Shown one piece after another: positions 17,015-25,288 of a DNA stretch of 64,000 nt. Every line of letters begins with the position of its first letter. Position 1 is the stretch's first letter. The stretch is from Nonomuraea wenchangensis (lineage in GTDB: Bacteria; Actinomycetota; Actinomycetes; Streptosporangiales; Streptosporangiaceae). The position numbers and the translations under genes are program-made. Where the stretch lies: NCBI RefSeq assembly GCF_900111685.1, contig NZ_FOHX01000007.1:421986-485985 (forward strand), given 5' to 3'. Below the pieces are notes generated by a model that did no database searches, was not told where the DNA came from, and was given only the letters and a program-made list of their open reading frames with translations.

Positions 17015-17745
17015 GCGAGAGACCTTCCAGGACCATCGCCAGGGCGGGCCGGGTCAGGCGGCTCGACGCGCTGTTCCGGGCCATGGAGAGCGACTTCCTG
17101 CTGCGCGAGCAGTTCGTCACCGGGCCTTCTGAGATCCTGGCCGAGTATCTGACGGGCGAGGCGCTCGCGCCCGACCAGACGGCCGTCACCGACCGGCTGA
17201 TCTACGCGGTGTTCGCGAACAAGAAGCTGCTGCACTGGTTCCAGGAGTACGCGCACGACCACATCGACGACGTGCCGACCACGCAGGTGTTCCTCGCGGA
17301 CTTCCTCGACGCGGTCGTCGAGCACCGCGGCCGGGCCGTCGTGGCCGCGCTCGCCGCCGGCTGCGCGGCCGGGACCGGCGTGCGCGGGCTGAGCGAGGAC
17401 CTGCTGCACTATCTCGTCAACCTGCACGCGGCCCAGTTCCTCAAGCACGAGGAGGTGGCCGACGGGACGAGCGCCGAGGAGGCGGAGCACGACAGCATCG
17501 CCGTGGAGCGGGACGAGGTGGCGGGCACGCTGACCGCCGTCACCTGGACCACGTACACCACGGGGACGGGCACCGGGACCGGCACCGGCGTCGCGACCCG
17601 CAGCCCGTTCACCGCTCTGCGGATGCGCGAGCGGGAGGAGACGGTGATCGGCCCCTTCATCCCGCTGTACGCCGCGGTGACACTCAACGAGCTCGCCCGC
17701 TACGCCGCGCAGTTGCAGGACAACGGCGCCCTCGGGTACGGCTGA
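17011..17745 (+). CDS. 244-aa protein with leader-like N-terminal domain and Gly-Thr repeat
   Basis: Not assigned to a known family. Residues 18-50 (for example FRAMESDFLLREQFVTGPSE) recall the 'reqf..dP..vl' pattern of nitrile-hydratase-like RiPP leaders, followed by a helical region to about 145. Residues 152-175 are Asp/Glu-rich and 177-197 are a Thr/Gly tract with an exact (GT)5 run at 184-193. The remaining tail is ordinary and ends in LGYG. The start is at the ATGA overlap with the preceding gene. It might be a very large precursor, a scaffold or an enzyme of unknown type. The N-terminal resemblance is by eye only. Confidence 0.5.
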   Translation: MSERPSRTIARAGRVRRLDALFRAMESDFLLREQFVTGPSEILAEYLTGEALAPDQTAVTDRLIYAVFANKKLLHWFQEYAHDHIDDVPTTQVFLADFLDAVVEHRGRAVVAALAAGCAAGTGVRGLSEDLLHYLVNLHAAQFLKHEEVADGTSAEEAEHDSIAVERDEVAGTLTAVTWTTYTTGTGTGTGTGVATRSPFTALRMREREETVIGPFIPLYAAVTLNELARYAAQLQDNGALGYG

Positions 17746-17751
17746 CCGCCC

Positions 17752-19011
17752 ATGGGCACCCGGACCGAGGACCACGCGGGCGGCCCGTCCTCCCGCAGGG
17801 AGCGGGCGCTGCGCCTGGTGGAGGAGGGGCGGCGGGACGAGGCGCTGCCCCTGTGGCGGGCCGAGCTGAGCACCGGCGAGAGCGGTCTGGCCTGGATGCA
17901 GGACCAGCTCCACTCCTTGCTGGAGCGGCGCGACCTCACGGCGGCCGGTGAGTGCGCGGCGATCGCCGCCGAGCTGCGCTGGGGCGCCGGCTCCGGCCCG
18001 GCCCCGCGCGCGGCCGTCCCCATGAGCGTGCCCAAGCTCCGGCACGACCTGCAGCAGCTCGGCCACCTGCGCCGCCAGGGCGTACTGGGCGAGGAGCACG
18101 CGCCCGTCATCGATGCCTACCGGCGGGCGCACGACCGGCTCGCGGCCCGGGGCGCGGACGCGCGCGAGCCGCTGGACGCCGCCGCCGACCCGGTGCTCGC
18201 CGACGCCTACAACCGCCTGCTCCACGTACGGGACACGCCGCGGGTGGCGCGCGCACTGTCCTCCCGCTGGGATCCCGCCGCGGTCGAGGAACAGTACCTG
18301 GCGAACCCGCCGGGGGTCGTGTTCGTGGACGGTTTCCTCACCGACGAGGCCCTCGACGGGCTGTACCGCTTCTGCCTGGACTCGACGATCTGGTCCGGCA
18401 ACCGGTACGCGCACGGCCGGCTGGGCGCGTTCTTCCAGGACGGCTTCGCCTGCCCGCTGCTGATGCAGATCGCCGAGGAGCTGCGCGAGGCGTTGCCGAG
18501 GCTCATCGGCGAGCGTTATCCGCTGCGCCAGATGTGGGGTTTCAAATCGGGCCCCGAACTGCCCGCGGACGCGACCACGCACGCCGATTTCGCGGCCGTC
18601 AACGTGAATTTCTGGATCACCCCGGACAGCGCCAATCTCGACCCGGGATCGGGCGGGCTGGTGGTGCACGACCTCGACGCGCCTCTTTCGTGGGACTTCG
18701 ACACCTACAACGGCCGTTCGGACCTCATCCGGCCTTTCCTGCGGGAGCGGCGGGCGCGCAGCATGACGATTCCGTACCGGCGGAACCGCGCGGTCGTCTT
18801 CAATTCCGACCTGTTCCACGCGACCGACGCGGTGCGGTTCCGCCCGGGGTACGAGAATCTCCGCATAAACGTCACGATGTTGTACGGGGACCGCGAGGCC
18901 GAGGTCCATCACCGCGAACTGTCGGGCCCCGTCACGACGCTTTCCCGGCCCGCGTGGCGGTCGGCGGCGTTCGCGAGAAGAAAAGCCGGCGCGAGACCCC
19001 GGAAAGGATGA
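17752..19011 (+). CDS. 2-oxoglutarate/Fe(II)-dependent oxygenase
   Basis: This 419-aa protein has a C-terminal double-stranded beta-helix oxygenase domain (about 185-385). The iron triad is readable as H277 and D279 (THADFAAVN) and H356 (SDLFHATD), with R371 (ENLRINV) placed to bind 2-oxoglutarate. The first 180 residues are helical and unlike the catalytic domain; they may recognise a partner or peptide. The ATG lies 6 bases after the preceding stop. In this context it is a candidate hydroxylase or desaturase for a peptide or amino acid residue. Substrate is inference; the enzyme class is well supported by the complete triad. Confidence 0.75.
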   Translation: MGTRTEDHAGGPSSRRERALRLVEEGRRDEALPLWRAELSTGESGLAWMQDQLHSLLERRDLTAAGECAAIAAELRWGAGSGPAPRAAVPMSVPKLRHDLQQLGHLRRQGVLGEEHAPVIDAYRRAHDRLAARGADAREPLDAAADPVLADAYNRLLHVRDTPRVARALSSRWDPAAVEEQYLANPPGVVFVDGFLTDEALDGLYRFCLDSTIWSGNRYAHGRLGAFFQDGFACPLLMQIAEELREALPRLIGERYPLRQMWGFKSGPELPADATTHADFAAVNVNFWITPDSANLDPGSGGLVVHDLDAPLSWDFDTYNGRSDLIRPFLRERRARSMTIPYRRNRAVVFNSDLFHATDAVRFRPGYENLRINVTMLYGDREAEVHHRELSGPVTTLSRPAWRSAAFARRKAGARPRKG

Positions 19012-19014
19012 TCC

Positions 19015-19455
19015 ATGAACATCCCCGCTGTTCAGGAGCTGAAGGAATACCACCGCCGCGGCGGCGCGCGATCCGCGGTCACGATCGACGACGAGGAGAT
19101 GCGGCGAGTCACGGACGTGCTGGCCCGCCAGGCGATCGTCGTCGAGACGCCGCCCGCCGAGCTCCGCTACATCGAGGGCCTGCTGCGCCTGCCGCTCTTC
19201 TCGATCGAGGAGTTCTTCGTCATTCCCGCCTCGGGGCACCCGGAATGCGCCTGCGGGCGTACGCCGACCGCGCTCGATCTCGTCGTGCACGCGGTCGAGA
19301 GCCGGCTGCACGACGAGCAACTGCTGCGCGACACCCTCAGCGGTGAACACAATCTCTTCGAGTTCGCCGACGAAGGACGCGCGGCGCCCTGCCTCAACTG
19401 CGGCCGGGAATTCCTCAGCGGCTCCTACTGGACCCACAACTACCTGTACGCCTGA
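19015..19455 (+). CDS. 146-aa protein with CxC and CxxC motifs
   Basis: Unrecognised small protein, last of the rightward arm, starting 3 bases after the oxygenase stop. C78 and C80 (HPECACGR) and C126 and C129 (PCLNCGRE) could bind one zinc or an Fe-S cluster, or form disulfides. The region between them is helical. It ends in an aromatic-rich GSYWTHNYLYA. No signal peptide or membrane segment is present. AGGATG just before the ATG gives a modest ribosome binding site. Its CxC motif echoes the CxC pairs of putative precursor A on the other arm, but no similarity beyond that is seen. Confidence 0.55.
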   Translation: MNIPAVQELKEYHRRGGARSAVTIDDEEMRRVTDVLARQAIVVETPPAELRYIEGLLRLPLFSIEEFFVIPASGHPECACGRTPTALDLVVHAVESRLHDEQLLRDTLSGEHNLFEFADEGRAAPCLNCGREFLSGSYWTHNYLYA

Positions 19456-19526
19456 CTCCGGAACGACAATCAAGTCGTCATGCCCATTCGAGCTGATGAA
19501 GGCGGAATACCGGTCAGGCGCACCCG

Positions 19527-19760
19527 CTAGCCCAGCCCGCCCATGTCGATGATTTTCCACGGGTCGCCGTCCGACCGTCTGCCGAGGAGGAAGCTGTACG
19601 GGTAGTGCGGGTCGTCGTTCGGCGGCTCCTCGTTGCAGTGGCGGACGTCGACGGTCACGAAGACCCCCTGCACCTGCCGATAGCCGCCGGGCCCGTACTC
19701 GTCGGGAGCCGGCGCGCCGGCCGGGGCGGGACGGTGTCGCGCCCCGGCCGGTCGGGTCAC
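19527..19760 (-). CDS. 77-aa open frame after pectate lyase, probably the tail of a lost gene
   Basis: The last 50 residues (for example GVFVTVDVRHCNEEP and DPWKIIDMGGLG) look like the natural C-terminus of a folded extracellular or lipoprotein-type domain. The first 27 residues are a low-complexity Pro/Ala/Gly linker. The only nearby start is a GTG overlapping the pectate lyase stop (GTGA), with no separate promoter. It reads as a truncated remnant placed behind the pectate lyase, or as a short co-translated protein. Family not recognised. Confidence 0.4.
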   Translation of the reverse strand: MTRPAGARHRPAPAGAPAPDEYGPGGYRQVQGVFVTVDVRHCNEEPPNDDPHYPYSFLLGRRSDGDPWKIIDMGGLG

Positions 19761-21346
19761 GAGGCGTAGGTCTCGAACTCGGCGACCTTCGGGGTGCCGG
19801 ACGCGCCGGTGATCCTGAAGGTGATCTTGGTGAGCGAGGTGGCGGTGAAGGTGATGGTGCCCGCGCCGCTGCCCGACTTCAGCACCGCGCCGGTGCCGCC
19901 GTTGAGGAGCTGCCAGGAGCCGATGGCGCCCGAGGAGCCGGCCGCCTCACGGATGACGACCCTGGAGACCGTCGTGGCCGAGCCCCACTTGATCGAGATG
20001 TCGCCGGTCGAGCCGGACGGCGACCAGTAGGTGCTGAGGTCGCCGTCGCGCACGTTGCCGTAGCTCGTGCCGCTCGCCTTGCTGGAGCCGTCGGAGCCGG
20101 CCCCGATGCTGAGGTTGGTCCCGCCGGGCGACGAGGTCGGGGTCGTCGTGGGAGTGGACGTCGGGGACGACGTGGGCGAAGCGGTGGGGGACTGGGGCGT
20201 GCAGCTGCCGTTCGACACCTGCAGGCCCTTGTTGGCCCCGGCCGTCCGCCGCACCACGTCCGGCACGCAGCTCGCCGTGTCCAGGCTGTAGGAGTAGGGG
20301 ACGCTGACGGAGGTGTTGGACTGCACGTTCGGCCCGGCCGGGTTGTTCTCGCTGCCGGGGCTCGACCAGGTCACGTTGTCGAAGATGTTGCCCGCGACCT
20401 GCCAGTAGCCGGCCTCGCTGGTGTAGAAGGTGCCGAGGACGTCCTTGGAGTCCTCGAAGTAGTTGTTCTCCACCTTGGCGCGGCCGCCGGCGCGAGAGTT
20501 GATGCCGGACTCGTGCAGGTTCACGTAGTGGTTGTCGTAGATGTGGGCGATGCCGCCGCGCAGCAGCGGGGTGCGGGAGTCGATGTTCTCGTACAGGTTG
20601 TGGTGGAAGGTGACGTAGCCGTTGGAGCGGTCGCTCTCGCTGGAGCCGATGAGCCCGCCGCGGCCGGAGTTGCGCAGGATGCTGTACGACAGCGTCACGT
20701 ACTGGACGTTGTCCTTCATGTCGAACAGGCCGTCGAAGCCCTCCGACTCGCCGCCCGACGCCTCCAGCGTGACGTGGTCGACCCACACGTTGCGCACGTC
20801 GCTCTCCATGCCGATGGCGTCGCCGCCGTTGGAGGTGGGGGAGCCGGACTTCTTGACGTTCCTGACGGTCACGTTCTGGATGATGATGTTGCCGGCCTCG
20901 CGGATGTGGATGCCCAGCTGGTCGAAGACGGCCCCGCCGCCGACCCCGACGATCGTGACGTTGCTGATCTGCTTGAGCTCGATCACGCCGGCGGCGGTGT
21001 TGCAGCTTCCGCCCGACACCTTGGCGGTGTTGCCGTGGTTGATGGTCCCCTCGACCTGGATGGTGATCGGGGTGCTGCTGCTGGCCCGGTTGCACAGGGC
21101 CTGGTGGATCGCGGTGCCCGTGGTGGCCCTCACAGTCTGCCCGCCCGCGCCGCCGGTGGTGCCGCCGTTGGCGCTGGCGTAGCCGGTGACGGTGCCGGTC
21201 GCCGCCGACGCCTGGAGGCCGGGCAGGGCCGTGCCGACGGCGGCCGCGGCGGTCACCGCGGCCAGTGCGGCGGCGAGCCGTGCCACGACCGCCCGTCTCG
21301 TCCTCGTCCCGCGGGCGGCCACGGCTCTCCTGTCGAACTTGCTCAT
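19757..21346 (-). CDS. Secreted pectate lyase (PL1-like) with C-terminal discoidin-type carbohydrate-binding domain
   Basis: This 529-aa extracellular enzyme should cleave polygalacturonate by beta-elimination. An Arg-rich N-terminus and hydrophobic segment (about 1-48) form a signal peptide ending near LQASAAT. The parallel beta-helix domain (about 50-400) shows the family patterns VWVDHVTLEA near 207, FDGLFDMKDN near 222 and a calcium/catalytic region FHHNLYENIDSRTPLLRGG near 262. A Pro/Ser/Thr linker (about 400-430) leads to an F5/8 type C-like binding domain. AAGGAG precedes the chosen ATG at 21346. A perfect GGAAAGCGCTTTCC palindrome 87 bases upstream suggests LacI-family control. No regulator gene of that type is in the window. 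Confidence 0.85.
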   Translation of the reverse strand: MSKFDRRAVAARGTRTRRAVVARLAAALAAVTAAAAVGTALPGLQASAATGTVTGYASANGGTTGGAGGQTVRATTGTAIHQALCNRASSSTPITIQVEGTINHGNTAKVSGGSCNTAAGVIELKQISNVTIVGVGGGAVFDQLGIHIREAGNIIIQNVTVRNVKKSGSPTSNGGDAIGMESDVRNVWVDHVTLEASGGESEGFDGLFDMKDNVQYVTLSYSILRNSGRGGLIGSSESDRSNGYVTFHHNLYENIDSRTPLLRGGIAHIYDNHYVNLHESGINSRAGGRAKVENNYFEDSKDVLGTFYTSEAGYWQVAGNIFDNVTWSSPGSENNPAGPNVQSNTSVSVPYSYSLDTASCVPDVVRRTAGANKGLQVSNGSCTPQSPTASPTSSPTSTPTTTPTSSPGGTNLSIGAGSDGSSKASGTSYGNVRDGDLSTYWSPSGSTGDISIKWGSATTVSRVVIREAAGSSGAIGSWQLLNGGTGAVLKSGSGAGTITFTATSLTKITFRITGASGTPKVAEFETYAS

Positions 21347-21432
21347 CACAGCCGAACTCCTTGCTGGTCCGGCAGGCCCGGTGGGCCTGCGTCCGGGTCC
21401 CCCCAGCGCGTGCGCATCGCTCCCACACCGTA

Positions 21433-21446
21433 GGAAAGCGCTTTCC
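21433..21446. promoter_or_regulatory. LacI-family type operator upstream of pectate lyase
   Basis: GGAAAGCGCTTTCC is a perfect 14-base palindrome with the central CG typical of LacI/GalR-family operators in actinobacteria. It lies 87 bases upstream of the pectate lyase start, so it would repress that gene until a sugar signal is present. It is about 210 bases from the divergent sugar-binding protein gene. Confidence 0.65.
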
Positions 21447-21565
21447 TCAGTGTCAACGCGCCATGAAACTTTCATGCCGCGCCTCGCCTGTGACCGGCGA
21501 TACGGCTGTGACCTGCGAAAACGGCTGTGACCATCAACAGATGAACAGGGCAAGGGCCCCAACTC

Positions 21566-21579
21566 TGCTCATATGAGCA
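21566..21579. promoter_or_regulatory. Perfect palindrome, candidate SorC-type operator of the polyol operon
   Basis: TGCTCATATGAGCA is a perfect 14-base palindrome in an AT-richer patch, 77 bases upstream of the first gene of the sugar/polyol operon. The operon encodes its own SorC/DeoR-type sugar-responsive regulator, whose relatives bind TGnnCA-type palindromes, so this is the natural candidate site. It does not resemble the GC-centred LacI-type site 120 bases away. Confidence 0.6.
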
Positions 21580-21655
21580 ATCTTTGGCTCAAGTGTTGCA
21601 TCGAGGTTAATTCACGACTTACGGTGCGTTACCTACGTCACATACGGAGGCCCCT

Positions 21656-22645
21656 ATGAGTAAGTTTCGGCTGCTCACAATCCCCGCTCTCCTCCTGGTC
21701 GCCGCGCTGACCTCCTGCTCGGTGTCCTCGAACCCCGGCGGGTCCGCCGATGCGGGCGACCAGAAGTCCGCCGGCCCCGTCGCCATCGGCTTCAGCCAGG
21801 CGACCCAGCAGTCCCCCTTCTACGTGCAACTGCGCGAGGGCGCGGAGGCCGCCGCCAAGGAGGCGGGCGCCACGCTCTACTTCGCCGACGCGGGCGGCGA
21901 CGTGACCAAGCAGAACAACGACATCCAGGACCTGATCACCCGCCAGGTCGACGTCCTGCTCGTCAACCCGGTCGACCCCCAGGGCGTGCAGCCGGGCATC
22001 GCCGCGGCCAAGGCGGCCGGCGTGTCGGTCGTGACCGTGGACCGGCCGGTCCCCGACGGCGCGGTCGCGCACGTCGGCCGGGACAACAAGGCGATGGGCG
22101 CGCTCGTCGGCAAGCGGCTGAGCGAGGCGCTCGGCGACAAGGGCGGCAAGGTCATCGAGATCCGCGGCGACGCGGGCGGCGCCGTCGCGCGCGACCGCAG
22201 CGCCGGGTTCCACGAGGCCGTCGCGGGCAACGACAAGATCAAGATCGTGGAGGGCCCGTACTCGGACTACGTCCGCTCCAAGGCGGTCACCGCGATGCAG
22301 GACCTGCTCCAGGTGCACCCCGACGTCGCCGCCGTGTACGCGCACAACGACGACATGGCGCTCGGCGCGATGCAGGTGCTGAAGGAGAACGGCAAGGACA
22401 AGGTCCTGGTCTCCGGCGTCGACGGCCTCATGGAGGCGGTCAAGCAGATCCCGGACGGCCAGTACGTGGCCACCGCGCTCAACGACCCCATCTCCCTGGG
22501 CTCGAAGGCGATCGAGACCGTGCTCAAGGTCCAGAAGGGCGAGCAGGTCGAGTCCTCCATCGACGCGGGCACCGAGCTGATCGACAAGGCCAACGCGGCC
22601 GGGTACGTCGGCGACGGCGAGTTCGCCCAGGCATCCACGAAGTAG
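21656..22645 (+). CDS. Sugar ABC transporter substrate-binding lipoprotein (ribose/RbsB type)
   Basis: This 329-aa lipoprotein binds the sugar or polyol imported by the ATPase and permease encoded downstream. The signal peptide ends in the lipobox LTSC (Cys near 21). The periplasmic-binding-protein type 1 fold shows IGFSQATQQSPFYVQLREGA near 46 and the hinge region YAHNDDMALGAM near 224. ACGGAGG (21644-21650) supports the ATG. First gene of a nine-gene operon. The ligand is not readable; pentoses, polyols and autoinducer-like sugars are handled by close relatives. Confidence 0.85.
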   Translation: MSKFRLLTIPALLLVAALTSCSVSSNPGGSADAGDQKSAGPVAIGFSQATQQSPFYVQLREGAEAAAKEAGATLYFADAGGDVTKQNNDIQDLITRQVDVLLVNPVDPQGVQPGIAAAKAAGVSVVTVDRPVPDGAVAHVGRDNKAMGALVGKRLSEALGDKGGKVIEIRGDAGGAVARDRSAGFHEAVAGNDKIKIVEGPYSDYVRSKAVTAMQDLLQVHPDVAAVYAHNDDMALGAMQVLKENGKDKVLVSGVDGLMEAVKQIPDGQYVATALNDPISLGSKAIETVLKVQKGEQVESSIDAGTELIDKANAAGYVGDGEFAQASTK

Positions 22646-22712
22646 GGGTCCGAGGCGCCCGCGACCCGGGCGCCCCGGAGCCCAGGCATCCGAAAGTAGG
22701 AAGGCGAGACGG

Positions 22713-23777
22713 TTGTACCAGACGGCGGAAACCATGCAGGCGGCGGTGCTCCACGCCCCGGGCGACATCAGGGTCGAGCAGGTCCCCGTCCCCGAGCCCG
22801 GCCCGGACGAGGCGCTCGTGCGGGTGGCGGCCTGCGGAGTGTGCGGATCGGACATCGCGCGCATGCTGCACCCGGGAGTGGCCTACCACTTCCCGATCAT
22901 CTGCGGCCACGAGTTCTCGGGCCACGTCGTCCGGCTCGGCGACCGTCTGGCCGCCAAGGGCCGGGTACGCGAGGGCGACCTCGTCACGGTCCCCCCGCTG
23001 ATCCCCTGCCACGCCTGCGAGCCGTGCAGCCAGGGCCACTTCAGCCTGTGCAAGAACTACGGCTACTTCGGCAGCCGCCGCGACGGCGCGTACGCCCAGT
23101 ACGTCACCGTCCCCGACGAGAACCTCATGGTGCTGCCGGCCGACCTCGACCCCCGGGCCGCGGCCATGCTGGACCCGGCGGCCATCGCCCTGCACGCGCT
23201 GTGGCGGACGAGGATGCGCGGCGGACGCCGGGTGGCGGTGGTGGGCGCGGGCCCGATCGGGCTGTTCGCCGTCCAGTGGGCGAAGCTCGCCGGCGCCTCC
23301 GACGTGCTGGTCGTCGAGCTGAACGAGCAGAAGGCCGCGATGGCGGTCGAGGCGGGCGCCACCCGCACCGCGACCGCCGCGGAGGCCGCCGCCGAGGTGG
23401 CCGGCGACGGCTACGACATCGTGATCGAGTCCGCCGGCGTGCCCGCCACGGTTGATCAGGCGGTGGCGCTGACGGCCCGGCACGGCGAGGCGGTGTTCAT
23501 CGGCATCCCGCACGACCCCGTGGTGCTGCCGAAGGCCACGTTCAGCTCGTTCCTGCGCCGCGAGGTGACCCTGCACGGCGCCTGGAACTCCTTCTCCGCG
23601 CCGTTCCCCGGCGAGGAGTGGCGGGTCGCGGCCCGCGCGCTGGCCTCGGGCGAGCTGGCGTGGAAGTTCATGATCACGCACGAGCTGGGGCTGGACGCCC
23701 TGCCGGAGACCATGGCGGCTCTCGGGGAACGTTCCATCTTCAGCTCCAAGGTTCTCTTCCTGCCGAACGAGGAGTGA
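22713..23777 (+). CDS. Zinc-dependent sugar-alcohol dehydrogenase (sorbitol/galactitol dehydrogenase-like)
   Basis: This 354-aa medium-chain dehydrogenase has the catalytic zinc motif CGVCGSDIAR (near 40) and GHEFSG (near 65), the structural zinc Cys set CHACEPCSQGHFSLC (near 97), and the NAD(P) motif VVGAGPIGL near 176. Members oxidise a polyol to a ketose or act on its phosphate. The TTG at 22713 has AGGAAGG eight bases before it, better placed than for the ATG at 22734. The neighbouring FGGY kinase suggests oxidation followed by phosphorylation of an imported polyol; the order of these steps is inference. Confidence 0.8.
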   Translation: MYQTAETMQAAVLHAPGDIRVEQVPVPEPGPDEALVRVAACGVCGSDIARMLHPGVAYHFPIICGHEFSGHVVRLGDRLAAKGRVREGDLVTVPPLIPCHACEPCSQGHFSLCKNYGYFGSRRDGAYAQYVTVPDENLMVLPADLDPRAAAMLDPAAIALHALWRTRMRGGRRVAVVGAGPIGLFAVQWAKLAGASDVLVVELNEQKAAMAVEAGATRTATAAEAAAEVAGDGYDIVIESAGVPATVDQAVALTARHGEAVFIGIPHDPVVLPKATFSSFLRREVTLHGAWNSFSAPFPGEEWRVAARALASGELAWKFMITHELGLDALPETMAALGERSIFSSKVLFLPNEE

Positions 23778-23779
23778 GC

Positions 23780-25288
23780 ATGGCTGCCTTCCTCGCCCTC
23801 GATCTGGGGACCGAAGGCGCCCGCGCGGCGGTCTACGGCGCAGAGGGGGCGCTGCTGGGGTCGGGTGCCGAGCGGTACCCGACCCGCTTCCCCCGGCCGG
23901 GCTGGGCCGAACAGGACCCGGACGACTGGTGGCGGGCGAGCGTGTCGGCCGCCAGGCAGGCGCTCGCCGAGGCCGGCGGCCCGCAGGTCGAAGGGGTCGC
24001 GGTGGCGACCACCGCCTCGACGGTGGCCGTACTCGACGGGCGGGGCCGCCCGCTGCGCCCGGCGCTGCTGTGGATGGACGGCCGGGCCGGCGAGGAGTCG
24101 GAGCTGACCGCGCGGACCGGTCACCCGGTCCTCCGCTACGCGGGCGGCAGCGACGCCGTCGAGTGGCTGGTGCCCAAGGCGATGTGGCTGGCCAGGCACG
24201 AGCCGGAGACCTACCGGGCCGCCGCGCGGATCGTCGAGGCCGTCGACTACATGGTGTGGCGGCTCACCGGCCGCTGGGCCGGCTCGCGCATGAACGCGGT
24301 CTGCAAGAGCAACTACGACCCGCGCGGCGCCGGCTTCCCGCACGACCTGTACGAGCAGCTCGGCGTCGCCGACCTGGCCGCCAAGCTCCCCGACGAGATC
24401 GTGCCCGTCGGCGACCCCGTCGGGCCGCTCGCCGCGGCGGCCCGCGAGGAGCTGGGCGTGACCGGCCCGGCCACGGTGGTGTCCGGCGGGATCGACGCCC
24501 ACCTGTCGCTGCTGGCGATCGGCGGCGGCCACGAGGGCCAGGTGTCGATCGTCTGCGGCACCTCCAACGCCTTCGTCACCGAGATCGCCGAGCCGGTCTT
24601 CCCGCCCACGGTGTGGGGGCCGTACCCGGACGCGCTGCGCACCGGGCGCTGGCTGGTCGAGGGCGGGCAGGTGAGCGCCGGCTCGGTCCTCGCCTGGACC
24701 GGTGAGGGCCTGATCGGCCGCCCGCGCGCCGAGATCGGCGGGCTCATCGAGGCGGCGGGGCAGCTGCCGCCGGTCGAGCACGGACTGATCGTGCTCGACT
24801 ACTTCATGGGCAACCGGACCCCGCTGCGCGACCCGCGGCTGAGGGGCGCGGTGCTGGGCCTCACCCTGGCCAGCACCCCCGAGCAGGTCTACCGGGCGGC
24901 CGTGGAAGGCGTCGCGTACGGCACCCGCCAGGTCATCGACTCCTTCACCGCCGGTGGCGTCCCCGTGGAGGAGATCTTCGTCTCGGGCGGCATCCAGCAC
25001 AACGAGCTGTGGCTGCGGACCACCGCCGACGTGCTCGGCCGCCCGGTCCACCTGGTCACCGGCGACAACCTGACGCTGCGGGCCTGCTCGGTGCTGGCCG
25101 CGACCGGCACCGGGCGGCACGCCTCGCTGGCGGAGGCGGCGGCCGCGTACGCGCCCAAGGTCCGCACCGTCGAGCCGGCCGCCGCGCACACGCAGGCGTA
25201 CCGGGCCGGCTACGCCGACTACCTGGAGGCCACGGCCGCCACGACGGAGATCTCCCACAAGCTCAGCGGAGCCCGCCATGAGCGATGA
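23780..25288 (+). CDS. FGGY-family carbohydrate kinase (xylulokinase-like)
   Basis: This 502-aa sugar kinase has the ATPase phosphate-1 motif ALDLGTEGARAAVY near 5, a hexokinase-type linker WMDGRAGEES near 98, and a C-terminal GGIQHNELWLRTTADVLGRP that matches the FGGY adenosine-binding region. Pathway partners are the preceding dehydrogenase and the downstream DeoC aldolase, so the product should be a pentulose- or deoxypentose-type phosphate. Its start follows the dehydrogenase stop by 2 bases and its end overlaps the regulator gene by 11 bases. The exact substrate is unknown. Confidence 0.85.
   Translation: MAAFLALDLGTEGARAAVYGAEGALLGSGAERYPTRFPRPGWAEQDPDDWWRASVSAARQALAEAGGPQVEGVAVATTASTVAVLDGRGRPLRPALLWMDGRAGEESELTARTGHPVLRYAGGSDAVEWLVPKAMWLARHEPETYRAAARIVEAVDYMVWRLTGRWAGSRMNAVCKSNYDPRGAGFPHDLYEQLGVADLAAKLPDEIVPVGDPVGPLAAAAREELGVTGPATVVSGGIDAHLSLLAIGGGHEGQVSIVCGTSNAFVTEIAEPVFPPTVWGPYPDALRTGRWLVEGGQVSAGSVLAWTGEGLIGRPRAEIGGLIEAAGQLPPVEHGLIVLDYFMGNRTPLRDPRLRGAVLGLTLASTPEQVYRAAVEGVAYGTRQVIDSFTAGGVPVEEIFVSGGIQHNELWLRTTADVLGRPVHLVTGDNLTLRACSVLAATGTGRHASLAEAAAAYAPKVRTVEPAAAHTQAYRAGYADYLEATAATTEISHKLSGARHER

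Noticed and set aside
17559..17595. Short G/C-rich tandem repeat as a possible CRISPR or VNTR
   Set aside because: It encodes the Gly-Thr tract in frame, is only about 35 bases long and has no spacers.
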